Shown piece by piece: positions 21,815 through 29,487 of a DNA stretch of 41,016 nt. The stretch is taken from NCBI GenBank assembly GCA_947629755.1, contig CANREY010000125.1:1-41016 (forward strand). Direction: 5' to 3'. This DNA is from an uncultured Oscillospiraceae bacterium (GTDB lineage Bacteria > Bacillota > Clostridia > Oscillospirales > Oscillospiraceae). The number at the start of each line of letters is the position of its first letter. The first letter of the stretch is position 1. Below the pieces are notes generated by a model. It was not told where the DNA came from, searched no databases, and worked only from the letters and a program-made list of their open reading frames with translations. The position numbers and the translations under genes were made by a program.

Positions 21815-22015
21815 ATGGAAAATGTTCTTATTAAGACCGGGGACATTCCCGGTGTGACAGTCAGGGACGGTAGCCCCTTTTATGATCTGTGCGGCAGATC
21901 TTTCCCTGTTGTTGGTGTCCTGAAGGACCGTAACGGCGGGCTTGTGCCTGTTTTGGACTTTAAGTGGATGGATGACAGGCAATGGAACGATCTGGCCGGA
22001 ATGAAAGCAGGGTGA
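21815..22015 (+). CDS. Hypothetical small protein
   Basis: 66 residues with a strong CAAGGAGGTTTTT ribosome site. The predicted fold is mostly beta (GDIPGVTVRDGSPFYDLCGR, VVGVLKDRNGGLVPVLDFKW) ending in a short helix. Not recognised. It lies in the cassette between terS and terL, 6 bases upstream of the small Leu-rich ORF. Confidence 0.5.
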   Translation: MENVLIKTGDIPGVTVRDGSPFYDLCGRSFPVVGVLKDRNGGLVPVLDFKWMDDRQWNDLAGMKAG

Positions 22016-22021
22016 CCAGCG

Positions 22022-22213
22022 GTGAACGAGGAAAGGCTTAGAAAATCCCTCTGTTCCCTGCCCCGTGTGGAAAAACTTCTTCTCCTTTACGCCTTGCGAA
22101 CACATCAGTGGCCCACCGGTGGTGCGACATGTTCCGGCGTTACGACGAGACAAAATTTCGCTGGTACGGGCGGCCTCGATGAATTGCACGGAGGCGATTA
22201 CGGCCATGGGTAA
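22022..22213 (+). CDS. Small ORF with Leu-rich motif shared with the 6524 ORF
   Basis: 63 codons from GTG 22022. The N-terminal half LCSLPRVEKLLLLYALR matches the 6524 peptide (ICALQRLEKLLLLSLLR) in length and Leu positions. The C-terminal part is Gly/Thr-rich and looks unselected. Its stop overlaps the ATG of the following HNH gene (ATGGGTAA), so its translation could couple to that gene. Function unknown. Confidence 0.4.
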   Translation: MNEERLRKSLCSLPRVEKLLLLYALRTHQWPTGGATCSGVTTRQNFAGTGGLDELHGGDYGHG

Positions 22214-22877
22214 GCTCATTGACTTGACAGGGCAACGATTCGGAAGATTGACGGTGGTGGGGCGATCTTTTGTACGAAAAGGGCAACTCTTTTGGACCTG
22301 TCGATGTGACTGCGGCAATATCTGCGATGTGCAAGGAAGCTCCCTACGAGGTGGACGTACAAGTAGTTGCGGCTGTCTCCATGACGAAATGGCCTGTGAG
22401 CGTCTCCGAGTCAATGATTACTATCGACATGGCGAATCTGGTGTAACTGATGCCAAACTATATCGCGTTTGGGTCAATATGAAGCAACGATGCTATAATC
22501 CGAAAAGCCCTGAGTATCACAATTATGGAGAGCGGGGAATTTCCGTCTGCCATGAGTGGGTCAACGATTTCACAACGTTTATGCATTGGGCTGAGGAAAA
22601 CGGCTACCGTCAAGGGCTTTCTATTGAGCGCATCGACAATAATGCCAATTATAGCCCCGAAAATTGCCGTTGGGCGACTTCGAGAGATCAAAGCAACAAC
22701 CAGCGAAAGACGGTTTTTCTAACATATAATGGAGAGACTAAGCCTCTTTCTTTTTTGGCGGAAGAACATGGACTTACGCGTGAGCTGGTTAAGCATCGTC
22801 TTATGCGTGGATGGACTATTGAGCGGGCCTTGACCGAGCCAGTACACAGTAAAACTAAATCGAGCCGAGAGTCTTAA
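22206..22877 (+). CDS. HNH/AP2-like homing-type endonuclease
   Basis: 223 residues. An N-terminal zinc-binding DNA-contact region (IDLTGQRFGRLTVVGRS, CRCDCGN, SSCGCLHDE) precedes the HNH-like core (VWVNMKQRCYNPKSPEYHNYGE, VCHEWVNDFTTFMHWA, LSIERIDNNANYSPENCRWAT) and a C-terminal AP2/NUMOD-like helix (LTRELVKHRLMRGWTIERAL). This is the standard layout of mobile phage endonucleases, commonly inserted next to terminase genes. Its last codons form structured RNA element copy B; the stop codon is the loop of that element. Confidence 0.85.
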   Translation: MGKLIDLTGQRFGRLTVVGRSFVRKGQLFWTCRCDCGNICDVQGSSLRGGRTSSCGCLHDEMACERLRVNDYYRHGESGVTDAKLYRVWVNMKQRCYNPKSPEYHNYGERGISVCHEWVNDFTTFMHWAEENGYRQGLSIERIDNNANYSPENCRWATSRDQSNNQRKTVFLTYNGETKPLSFLAEEHGLTRELVKHRLMRGWTIERALTEPVHSKTKSSRES

Positions 22878-22889
22878 AGACCACGGGCC
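22862..22889 (+). ncRNA. Structured RNA element, copy B
   Basis: GAGCCGAGA, stem GTCT, loop TAA (the HNH stop codon), stem AGAC, then CACGGGCC. It has the same layout as copy A in a different reading frame and copy C in non-coding DNA, so conservation is not due to protein sequence. It overlaps the terminator stem that follows. Confidence 0.55.
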
Positions 22890-22940
22890 AGTGTGAAGCT
22901 GCAGTTTGTCTGCGGTACCGACACTGGCCTTTATTCTTTT
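22886..22940 (+). terminator. Intrinsic terminator before terL
   Basis: GGCCAGTGT (22886-22894) pairs perfectly with ACACTGGCC (22921-22929), with an inner GCAG/CTGC hairpin, followed by TTTATTCTTTT. The terL ribosome site AGGAGG begins 13 bases later, so terL is transcribed only by read-through or antitermination unless a promoter is hidden here. Confidence 0.75.
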
Positions 22941-22954
22941 CAGGAGGTTTTGAT

Positions 22955-24757
22955 ATGGGGATGCGCCGCCAGAGCGGTTTGCATCACCCCGCGGCGGTGT
23001 ATGCCAAGCAGGTGGTGTACGGAAAATTACACGACCAGTGTTGCAAGTGGGAGATTCTGGCCTGCCAGCGGTTTCTTAACGATCTCAAGCGCCAGGGAAC
23101 GCCTGAATTTCCGTATGTTTTCGACACCACCCGCGCTGACCGCGTAATCCGCTTTTTCGGCCAGTGCAACCAGAGCCGCGGCGTGGAGGCCGGGCAGTCC
23201 GTCACGCTCCAGCCCTGGCAGGTGTTCGATCTGTCGAACGTGTATGGATTCGTCCATATGGACACCGGCGCACGGCGCTTCATAAAAACTTATAACAAGC
23301 GGGCCCGCGGCAATTTTAAATCCACAGAAAAGGCCATACAGGCGCTCTACCACATGTGCGCCGACGCCATGTACCCGCCATATCGCCCGGAGCTCGCCGT
23401 CTTTGAGATGGAGCCGGAGGTCGAGTGCGCGGCGGTGGACCGTTCACAGGCCATGCGCGTGTTCGGGGACGCCAAAAAAATCGGGCAAATATCTCCCAAC
23501 ATTGCCAAGCGCCTCTATATCCCCAAGAGCAATCCCGTGGTCCATAAGACCCGCGGCGGCTACATGCGGGCCCTGTCAAAGGATACCCGCAATAAGGACT
23601 CCGGAGCTCCATCCTACTTCGTATTGGATGAGTACCACGCACACCCCACGGCCGAGATCTACAACATTGGCCTTAACTCCTTCGGCAAGCGGCCCCAGGC
23701 TCTGCTGGACGTGATCACCACGGCCGGCGATGACGCCCAAAGCAAGCCCTGCTATGCCGAGGAGCAGTACTGTAAGCGGGTGCTGGACGGCGAAGTGGTC
23801 GACGAGACCTACTTTATCATGATCCGTGAGCTGGATGAGGGGGACAACCCCCACGATGAGGCGACTTGGCTGAAGGCCAACCCGTGCCTCCGGTATCCCA
23901 ACGAATATAGCCGGTACCTTCTAAATCAGATTCGTTCTGAGTACACGGCGGCTTACGGCTCCAACGATCCCGACAAGATCCGCGCTTTTCTGACCCGGCG
24001 TATGTGTCTTTGGCAGACCGGCGCCGTTAACCGCTATCTGGACGAAAACTGCATGAAGCATCTCCGGGCGTCCCAAGTATCCAGAGAGAACTTCGCGGCG
24101 CTGACGGACGGGCTGGAGGCCCTTATCGGATACGACCTGGGCAAACGGCGGGATCTATCCGGTACCGGAGCGGTTTTCGAGCTGCCGGACGGACGGTTCG
24201 CCATCAAAATGCACGGCTTTATGCCGCAGAACCGGGCCGCCGAGCATGAGCGGTCTGACCGTGTCCCCTACATCGCATGGGCCGCCGGCGGGTACTGCAC
24301 ACTGACGCCGGGTGAGGTCACTGAAAATAACTACGTCTACAACTGGATATGCGAAGGCGAGCGGGAACACGGGTGGAAGCTGGTGGAGGTGGATTATGAC
24401 GGGCACAATGCCACGGATCTGGCCATAGCCATAAATACGGACCGCAATAACGAGGATTTTTGTGTGGAGATAGCGCAGACGTGCGCCGGGCAGAATCTGG
24501 CTTGCAAGCGGTTCCGAGAACTTCTGCTGGAGGACCGGATCGTGACTGAGGAAAACCCGCTGATGATTTGGTGCGCGGGCAATGCCATCGAGATCATCAA
24601 CAACTACGGGGACATCAAACTCAGTAAGCGCCACAAAGACGACACCGAGCGCATCGACCCCCTTGCGGCCACCATGAACGCCTTGGGCCGAGCGCTGGTC
24701 CGGCAGGAGAAGCCGAGCTTGAGTAAACGGATCGCCGAGGGGAGCTGGAGCATGTGA
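22955..24757 (+). CDS. terL: Terminase large subunit
   Basis: A 600-residue packaging motor and nuclease of the Terminase_1 type. The ATPase domain has an adenine-binding QPWQ segment near 87, a Walker A-like KRARGNFKSTEKA (about 112-124) and Walker B YFVLDEYHAH (about 222-231). The C-terminal RNase H-like nuclease has acidic motifs GYDLGKRRD (about 391-399), VDYDGHNATD (about 478-487) and RIDPLAAT (about 565-572). Intact and normal in length. An AGGAGG site lies 7 bases upstream of the ATG. Together with terS and HNH it translocates and cuts concatemeric phage DNA. Confidence 0.95.
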   Translation: MGMRRQSGLHHPAAVYAKQVVYGKLHDQCCKWEILACQRFLNDLKRQGTPEFPYVFDTTRADRVIRFFGQCNQSRGVEAGQSVTLQPWQVFDLSNVYGFVHMDTGARRFIKTYNKRARGNFKSTEKAIQALYHMCADAMYPPYRPELAVFEMEPEVECAAVDRSQAMRVFGDAKKIGQISPNIAKRLYIPKSNPVVHKTRGGYMRALSKDTRNKDSGAPSYFVLDEYHAHPTAEIYNIGLNSFGKRPQALLDVITTAGDDAQSKPCYAEEQYCKRVLDGEVVDETYFIMIRELDEGDNPHDEATWLKANPCLRYPNEYSRYLLNQIRSEYTAAYGSNDPDKIRAFLTRRMCLWQTGAVNRYLDENCMKHLRASQVSRENFAALTDGLEALIGYDLGKRRDLSGTGAVFELPDGRFAIKMHGFMPQNRAAEHERSDRVPYIAWAAGGYCTLTPGEVTENNYVYNWICEGEREHGWKLVEVDYDGHNATDLAIAINTDRNNEDFCVEIAQTCAGQNLACKRFRELLLEDRIVTEENPLMIWCAGNAIEIINNYGDIKLSKRHKDDTERIDPLAATMNALGRALVRQEKPSLSKRIAEGSWSM

Positions 24758-25018
24758 CAGAACCTTTTTGACCGTGCCCGATTTGGGCACATACCGATTT
24801 TGCCTTGCCGCCGCGTTGACATCTGCGCCATGCGGAAAGAGCGGCGGCAAAGGCCCCTATATGTCCCAGCCCGGCGCGTGAGCCGGACGGGACCTGTCCT
24901 TCCTTTCCAAATGTATAAGACCATCAGGCCGGTAAAGGTCTCGGCTGTGTCCCGTGCCAGCGGGCACAACCGCTCCAGTGCAATTCTGGTGAGCCGGTAT
25001 TCCAATTTGTCCTTTTGC
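24758..25018 (+). ncRNA. Highly structured non-coding region between terL and the head genes
   Basis: No supported protein gene lies here. In order it holds palindrome site 7; a long stem GCCTTGCCGCCGC (24802-24814) with GCGGCGGCAAAGGC (24841-24854), one bulge; GTCCC/GGGAC enclosing CCGGC/GCCGG (24863-24893); AGACC/GGTCT (24918-24941); CGG-TGTG-CCCG paired with CGGG-CACA-CCG (24942-24972); and CCAG/CTGG (24974-24988). Five consecutive hairpins, followed by RNA element C and a terminator, suggest a leader RNA of the head operon or a free small RNA. Confidence 0.45.
24774..24790. promoter_or_regulatory. 17-bp palindrome, site 7
   Basis: GTGCCCGATTTGGGCAC, 16 bases after the terL stop codon. 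Identical to site 8. No start codon with a ribosome site follows within 30 bases, so here it could act as a roadblock, centromere-like site or hairpin rather than a promoter operator. Confidence 0.7.
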
Positions 25019-25046
25019 GAGCCGAGAGACTGCAAGTCCACGGGCC
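25019..25046 (+). ncRNA. Structured RNA element, copy C
   Basis: GAGCCGAGA, stem GACT, loop GCA, stem AGTC, then CACGGGCC. Flanks are identical to copy B, while the 4-bp stem differs by compensating changes (GTCT/AGAC versus GACT/AGTC). Confidence 0.55.
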
Positions 25047-25089
25047 GGGGATCAGACAGCATCTGATTTCCGGCCCGATTTTTTGTTTT
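25041..25089 (+). terminator. Intrinsic terminator before the head operon
   Basis: CGGGCCGG (25041-25048) pairs with CCGGCCCG (25070-25077), with an inner ATCAG/CTGAT stem, followed by ATTTTTTGTTTT. Its 5' arm uses the last bases of RNA element C, so the two structures compete. Confidence 0.8.
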
Positions 25090-25100
25090 CGGAGGTGCTT

Positions 25101-25304
25101 ATGAATCGCTTTTTGAAAGCTTCCCGTAAGGCGCTGGAAGCGATCATGCCAACGGCGCTTGTGTTGATCGGCGCTGTGGCCATAGCGGTGGGCGTCGGTA
25201 TGATCTATATACCGGCCGGTGTTATTGCCGGTGGGGCATTGGCGGCGGTCTGCGGCATTGTGCTGATTTTGGGAGGAGGTGGCGGCAATGGCAAACAGAT
25301 TTGA
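25101..25304 (+). CDS. Small two-helix membrane protein
   Basis: 67 residues. A short amphipathic N-terminus is followed by two hydrophobic helices (AIMPTALVLIGAVAIAVGVG and the following AGVIAGGALAAVCGIVLIL) and a Gly-rich end. GGAGGTGCTT precedes the ATG. It overlaps the portal gene by 17 bases. Its size and topology are holin-like, but the position between terL and portal is common for small membrane proteins of unknown role in Firmicutes phages. Confidence 0.6.
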   Translation: MNRFLKASRKALEAIMPTALVLIGAVAIAVGVGMIYIPAGVIAGGALAAVCGIVLILGGGGGNGKQI

Positions 25305-26589
25305 GCGGGGAGTCCATGCTTTAGCAGCCGGAACACCCCCGCGGGCGTCCCCTATCAGGAACGCCGTACCGGCACTCACGGTGGCAAGCCCCGAAGGGTG
25401 GCCCACGGGGAGCTCCACTGAGTCTGGCGCTATGAAATTGTCGGCGGTAAATCGTTGCCAAGTGCTGATAAGCGAGTCTTTGGGAAAAATGCCGATCTAC
25501 TGCATTGACTCGGAGCGGCGGCGGGTGGGCCACGATCTGCTCTATATGCTGAATGTACGGCCCAACGAGGCAATGACGCCCAGCGTAGAGAGGCAGATGG
25601 TGGAGGGGAACAGGCTGAGCGGCGGAAATGGCTATGAGTGGATCATACGCGACTCACGCACGGGGCGGCCTGTTGAGCTCATTCCACTGCCATGGGAATT
25701 GGTACACCCGTTTAAGGACAGCAATGGCGTGATCTGGTACGGAGTCTCTCACCCGGACACCGGGGCGTCTATGGTGCTATCAAGCCAGGACGTGTGCCAT
25801 TACAAAGCATATACCCACGACGGATTGACCGGCATCTCGATCCTGCGGCGGGCCTCGGAGGTGGTAAACGCTGGGAGAGCCGCTCAGCAGTATGAGGCAA
25901 ATTTCTTCGCAAACAGCGGACGGCCCTCCGGGGTACTGACGGTGGATACAGATTTAAGCGGCACTGTGCCGGAAACTGACGCCAATGGCAATGTGAAACA
26001 AATCAAGATGAAGGATGTTATCAGATCGGAGTGGGAGCGGGTCCACGCGGGGCCCAACAACGCCCACCGGATCGCCATTCTAGACCACGGTCTCAAGTAC
26101 CAGCCCATATCCGTCTCCAACGCCGACGCTCAATTTGTGGAGTCCAAGGCTGTGACAGTTGAGGACATCGCCCGTTTTTACGGCGTGCCTCTTTCAAAGC
26201 TCTACGCCGGGAAACAGGCTTATAACTCAAATGAGCAAAATGCCATCGACTACGTAGTCTCCACGCTCCACCCCATTGTGACCCAGTACGACCAGGAACG
26301 GACCTATAAACTGTTTCTTGATTCGGAGATAGCCCATGGGCTCAGGCTCCGGGCCAACATGATGGTGGAGCTGAAGGGTGACATCAAAAGCCGCGGCGAG
26401 TGGTACAAGGCCATGCGTGAAATCGGAGCTTTTTCAGTCAACGATATTCTGGCCTTGGAGGACTTGCCGTCAGTTGATGGCGGCGATGAGAGGTACGCCT
26501 CCCTCAACTACGTGCCACTCTCCCTGTTCCGACAACTCAGTATCAATCGAAACTCAAACGGAGGTAAAAACAATGAGGGTACAGCTTAA
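25288..26589 (+). CDS. Portal protein, HK97 family
   Basis: A 433-residue portal forming the dodecameric DNA channel at one capsid vertex. Family landmarks include ESGAMKLSAVNRCQVLISES, LYMLNVRPNEAMTP, GNGYEWIIRDSRTGRPVELIPL, and the stem/clip region ending FYGVPLSKLYAGKQAYNSNEQ. Full length. ATG 25288 follows GGGAGGAGGTGGCGGCA. It is between terminase and protease, the standard order. Confidence 0.95.
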   Translation: MANRFERGVHALAAGTPPRASPIRNAVPALTVASPEGWPTGSSTESGAMKLSAVNRCQVLISESLGKMPIYCIDSERRRVGHDLLYMLNVRPNEAMTPSVERQMVEGNRLSGGNGYEWIIRDSRTGRPVELIPLPWELVHPFKDSNGVIWYGVSHPDTGASMVLSSQDVCHYKAYTHDGLTGISILRRASEVVNAGRAAQQYEANFFANSGRPSGVLTVDTDLSGTVPETDANGNVKQIKMKDVIRSEWERVHAGPNNAHRIAILDHGLKYQPISVSNADAQFVESKAVTVEDIARFYGVPLSKLYAGKQAYNSNEQNAIDYVVSTLHPIVTQYDQERTYKLFLDSEIAHGLRLRANMMVELKGDIKSRGEWYKAMREIGAFSVNDILALEDLPSVDGGDERYASLNYVPLSLFRQLSINRNSNGGKNNEGTA

Positions 26590-27391
26590 CGGCTATGTGG
26601 TGGCTGACGATGACGTCTACTTTTACAGGTTTTTCGGCATCATCTGCTTTTCTCCGAGGGATGTGAGGCAGTTCCTGGCCAGCAACCCGAAGGGGGAGGA
26701 CCTTGTGCTGGAGATCAACAGCCCCGGCGGGTCTGTAATTCCGGGCTTTGAAATGTACTCGGCCTTGCGAGCCAACCGGGGCAATGTGCATGTTGTGGCC
26801 GAGGTACAGTCCCTGTCGGCCTCGGCGGCTTCGGTGCTGATGCTGGGTTGTGACCGGGTAATGCTTTCGCCGGTGGCGCAGGTCATGATCCATCTGCCCT
26901 CTACCACCACGGAGGGCAACGTCAATGACCATCGCGCCGCCATCAGGATGCTTGAGAGCACCACCACGTCCATACTTAACGCCTACGAGCTGAAGGTGGG
27001 CGGAAAACTCACCCGCGAGGACCTGGACGATCTTATCCGCGCGGAGACATGGATGCCGGCCCAACAGGCCGTGTCAGCGGGGCTGGCGGACGGGATCCTC
27101 TATCAGGAAGGCGAAACGCCTCTGGTGATCCCGGAGAACATCACCAATGCCGTTGGCGGCGGGATCCGCGCCCTGGCTATGAGCTCCGGGGCCATGCCCT
27201 CGGCGGAGAGCCTCCGGGCCAGGTATCAGAAGTTGGTGGATGAGGGCAAGGCCCCCGCGGTGAACGAGGACGGTACGCCGGTGGCTCCGGTCCCCCCAGC
27301 GAACCCCGCGCCCAATAGCGGGGCCATGAAGGACGACTGGCGGAACCTCGCCAGGGTCGAATTGAGTAAAAAACGGTTCCTTGCGAACTGA
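26573..27391 (+). CDS. Head maturation protease, ClpP/S14 type
   Basis: 272 residues. The ClpP fold covers about 1-190: INSPGGSVIPGFEMYSAL, the Ser in SLSASAAS (about 84), the His in VMIHLPS (107), with the acidic residue following. The Pro-rich C-terminal extension may serve as scaffold or be processed. It cleaves capsid precursors during maturation. The start overlaps the portal end by 17 bases after a GGAGGTAAAAACA site. Confidence 0.93.
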   Translation: MRVQLNGYVVADDDVYFYRFFGIICFSPRDVRQFLASNPKGEDLVLEINSPGGSVIPGFEMYSALRANRGNVHVVAEVQSLSASAASVLMLGCDRVMLSPVAQVMIHLPSTTTEGNVNDHRAAIRMLESTTTSILNAYELKVGGKLTREDLDDLIRAETWMPAQQAVSAGLADGILYQEGETPLVIPENITNAVGGGIRALAMSSGAMPSAESLRARYQKLVDEGKAPAVNEDGTPVAPVPPANPAPNSGAMKDDWRNLARVELSKKRFLAN

Positions 27392-27412
27392 AATTTGAAC
27401 GGAGGTAAAAAT

Positions 27413-28624
27413 ATGCGCGATAAACTCATGAGAAAGTTGCTGGATCTGAAAAACCAGCGGGCCGTCCAGTGGACCGCCGCCTGTACGGCCGTGGACGCCA
27501 ATGACGAGGCGGCCTACAATGCCGCCATTGCCAAGGTGGACGAAATCGACGCCGAGATCGCAAAAAACCAGAAGCTCCTTGACAAGTACCAGCCCCCCGC
27601 AACCGATACCGTGCTCGGCAACACCGTCAACGGCGCCAACAACAGCAACCTTGCGGCGCTCCGGTCCTCCAACGAGTATGTGAGGACTTTCTGCGATGCT
27701 ATCCGCAACGGCGTCACCCGCCGGGACGCCCGGAGGAGCGCGGACTACCACATCCTGACCGACGCCCTGACCGAGGGCACCGACACTGACGGCGGCTTCC
27801 TTGTGCCCGTGGACCTTGAGACCAGAATCAACGAGCTCCGGAGGCAGTTCGTCTCCCTGCGGAGCCTGATCACCGTGGAGCCTGTCACTACCCTGACCGG
27901 CTACCGGGTGCTGGACACCGCCCCCACCAAGGGCTTCACCAAACTGTCCGAGATGGGCGATATACCCCAGGATGACCAGCCCAAATTCAGCCGTTATGAC
28001 TTCAAGGTGGAGGACTACGGCCTGATCGTCCCCATCTCCAACGACCTCCTGCAGGACAACGACGCCGGCCTTATCCAGTACCTGGCCCGCTGGATGGCCA
28101 AGAAGTCTGTCATAACGGAGAACCTGGGGATTTTGACGATTCTGGACTCCATCGAGGATCCTACCACCTTGGATGCGGGGCAGGAGATCGTGGGTATCAA
28201 GAAGGCCCTGAACGTGAGCCTTGATCCCGACATCGCCCTGCGGGCCCGGCTCCTCTGCAATCAGACCACCTACAACGTCATGGACAACATCGAGGACAAT
28301 CAGGGACGCCCCATGATGCAACCCGACATTACCGCCGGCACCGGTTACCAGTTCAAGGGCAAGGGCATCACCGCCATCGGCAACACCTTCCTGAAGGACG
28401 ACGAGACCGGATCCCCGCTGTATGTGGGATCCTTCGCCGACGCCATCACCATGTTCGACCGGCAGGTTATGGAGTTGGCCACCACCAACATCGGCGGCAA
28501 GGCTTGGTCCACCAACTCTACCGAGGCCCGCGCCATCATGCGCTTCCAGATGAAGCATGTGGACAAGGAAGCCATTGTGGCCCTGAAACTGGCCGCCGGT
28601 AAGACCTCCGGCATCGGCGGTTGA
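27413..28624 (+). CDS. Major capsid protein, HK97 fold
   Basis: 403 residues. The N-terminal 105 residues are helical and charged (delta/scaffold-like domain: LLDLKNQRAVQW, AAIAKVDEIDAEI) and probably removed by the protease. The mature coat starts near LTEGTDTDGGFLVP, followed by the E-loop/P-domain/A-domain pattern of the phage_capsid family (FDRQVMELATTN, EARAIMRFQMKHV). Ribosome site GGAGGTAAAAAT. Confidence 0.95.
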   Translation: MRDKLMRKLLDLKNQRAVQWTAACTAVDANDEAAYNAAIAKVDEIDAEIAKNQKLLDKYQPPATDTVLGNTVNGANNSNLAALRSSNEYVRTFCDAIRNGVTRRDARRSADYHILTDALTEGTDTDGGFLVPVDLETRINELRRQFVSLRSLITVEPVTTLTGYRVLDTAPTKGFTKLSEMGDIPQDDQPKFSRYDFKVEDYGLIVPISNDLLQDNDAGLIQYLARWMAKKSVITENLGILTILDSIEDPTTLDAGQEIVGIKKALNVSLDPDIALRARLLCNQTTYNVMDNIEDNQGRPMMQPDITAGTGYQFKGKGITAIGNTFLKDDETGSPLYVGSFADAITMFDRQVMELATTNIGGKAWSTNSTEARAIMRFQMKHVDKEAIVALKLAAGKTSGIGG

Positions 28625-28638
28625 TGGAGGGCTTGACG

Positions 28639-29145
28639 ATGGCAAAGAGAAACGAATCCTCCACGCCGGGGGCTAAGACGAAAGAGAACAAATCCCCTGC
28701 TCCGGGGGCTGTGGCGGCCCCTGAGGGCTCTTTGACGGAGACGGCGGGTAATTCCACCGCCGTAACCGAAGCGGCCACAGCGGCCCCTGTGGCGGCTCAG
28801 GGCGAGGATAAGGCTCAGCCCTTGCCCTCGGCTGATCCCACTGTGGAGCTGGACGACACGGACAGGGCCGCCGCCGGCAGCTGGGACGACTTGGATGACG
28901 GCAACGGTGAGGGGGCTCGGCTCATGACCGTCACCTACAAGCCGGGTATCTATCTGCGAATCGGCCCCGGTAAGAATTTCGCCCACCGGCGGGTCCTGCC
29001 CTTCGGCACGCTGGTGTTCCCCGCGATCGTACCGGACTACGCCAAAGTCCCCGGCTGGCTTTGCGTGGGCACCGACAGCGGCGACGGAGAAACGATCATC
29101 TACGGCTGGGTCGACGAGACCCTGGTAGAGGATATGAAAGCCTGA
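28639..29145 (+). CDS. SH3-like domain protein, possible head decoration
   Basis: 168 residues. The first 80 are low-complexity Ala/Thr/Pro/Glu-rich. The rest resembles a bacterial SH3 domain (MTVTYKPGIYLRIGPGKNF, LPFGTLVFPAIV, IYGWVDETLV). GGAGGGCTTGACG precedes the chosen ATG. Its place directly after the capsid gene suggests a head-associated protein or decoration, but the family is broad. Confidence 0.6.
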   Translation: MAKRNESSTPGAKTKENKSPAPGAVAAPEGSLTETAGNSTAVTEAATAAPVAAQGEDKAQPLPSADPTVELDDTDRAAAGSWDDLDDGNGEGARLMTVTYKPGIYLRIGPGKNFAHRRVLPFGTLVFPAIVPDYAKVPGWLCVGTDSGDGETIIYGWVDETLVEDMKA

Positions 29146-29146
29146 T

Positions 29147-29163
29147 GTGCCCGATTTGGGCAC
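29147..29163. promoter_or_regulatory. 17-bp palindrome, site 8
   Basis: GTGCCCGATTTGGGCAC begins 2 bases after the stop of the SH3-like gene and ends 18 bases before the GTG start of the connector gene, immediately 5' of its GGAGGTGAGGACT site. Confidence 0.72.
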
Positions 29164-29181
29164 ACGAAGGAGGTGAGGACT

Positions 29182-29487
29182 GTGGCTCATGATTTGGCAT
29201 CGGTAAAGACCTATATGCGCTTTGACGACTTGGGGCTTGAGGATGATGAAAAGGCCGCCGAGGAGGCGGTGATCGACGAGCTCCGACAGGCGGCAATCCA
29301 GTATCTCGAAGCAAACGGCGTCCGGGAGCGGGAGGGTGACCTTGTCTACGATCTGGCGATCAAGGGCATGACGCTCCACGATTACGACCACCGGGACGAT
29401 CCGGCCCTCCATGAGGACTACCCCCTGGGGACGCGGTCCCGGATCAACCATCTCAAGCTCCGGGAGCTGGGGAGGACGGACGGATGA
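29182..29487 (+). CDS. Head-tail connector protein (gp6-like)
   Basis: 101 residues, largely helical: LASVKTYMRFDDLGLEDDEK, AVIDELRQAAIQYLEANG, DLAIKGMTLHDYDHR. This matches the QLRG/gp6-type DNA-packaging connector family. GTG start with a strong ribosome site. The start overlaps no gene, but the end overlaps the next by 4 bases (ATGA). Confidence 0.8.
   Translation: MAHDLASVKTYMRFDDLGLEDDEKAAEEAVIDELRQAAIQYLEANGVREREGDLVYDLAIKGMTLHDYDHRDDPALHEDYPLGTRSRINHLKLRELGRTDG

Noticed and set aside
24604-25062. Reverse frame of about 150 codons across the terL-portal gap
   Set aside because: No ribosome site, start inside a terminator hairpin, half lies under terL, and the rest is accounted for by paired stems rather than codons.
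27074-28645. Open reverse frame of about 520 codons under the protease and capsid genes
   Set aside because: It is fully antisense to two well-supported structural genes, has no ribosome site and its composition (Gly/Val/His-rich) is what the complementary strand of GC-rich coding DNA gives.
3716-29163. Palindromes as host LexA boxes or canonical bacterial parS sites
   Set aside because: They lack the GAAC/GTTC core of Firmicutes LexA boxes and do not resemble the TGTTTCACGTGAAACA chromosomal parS; they look phage-specific.
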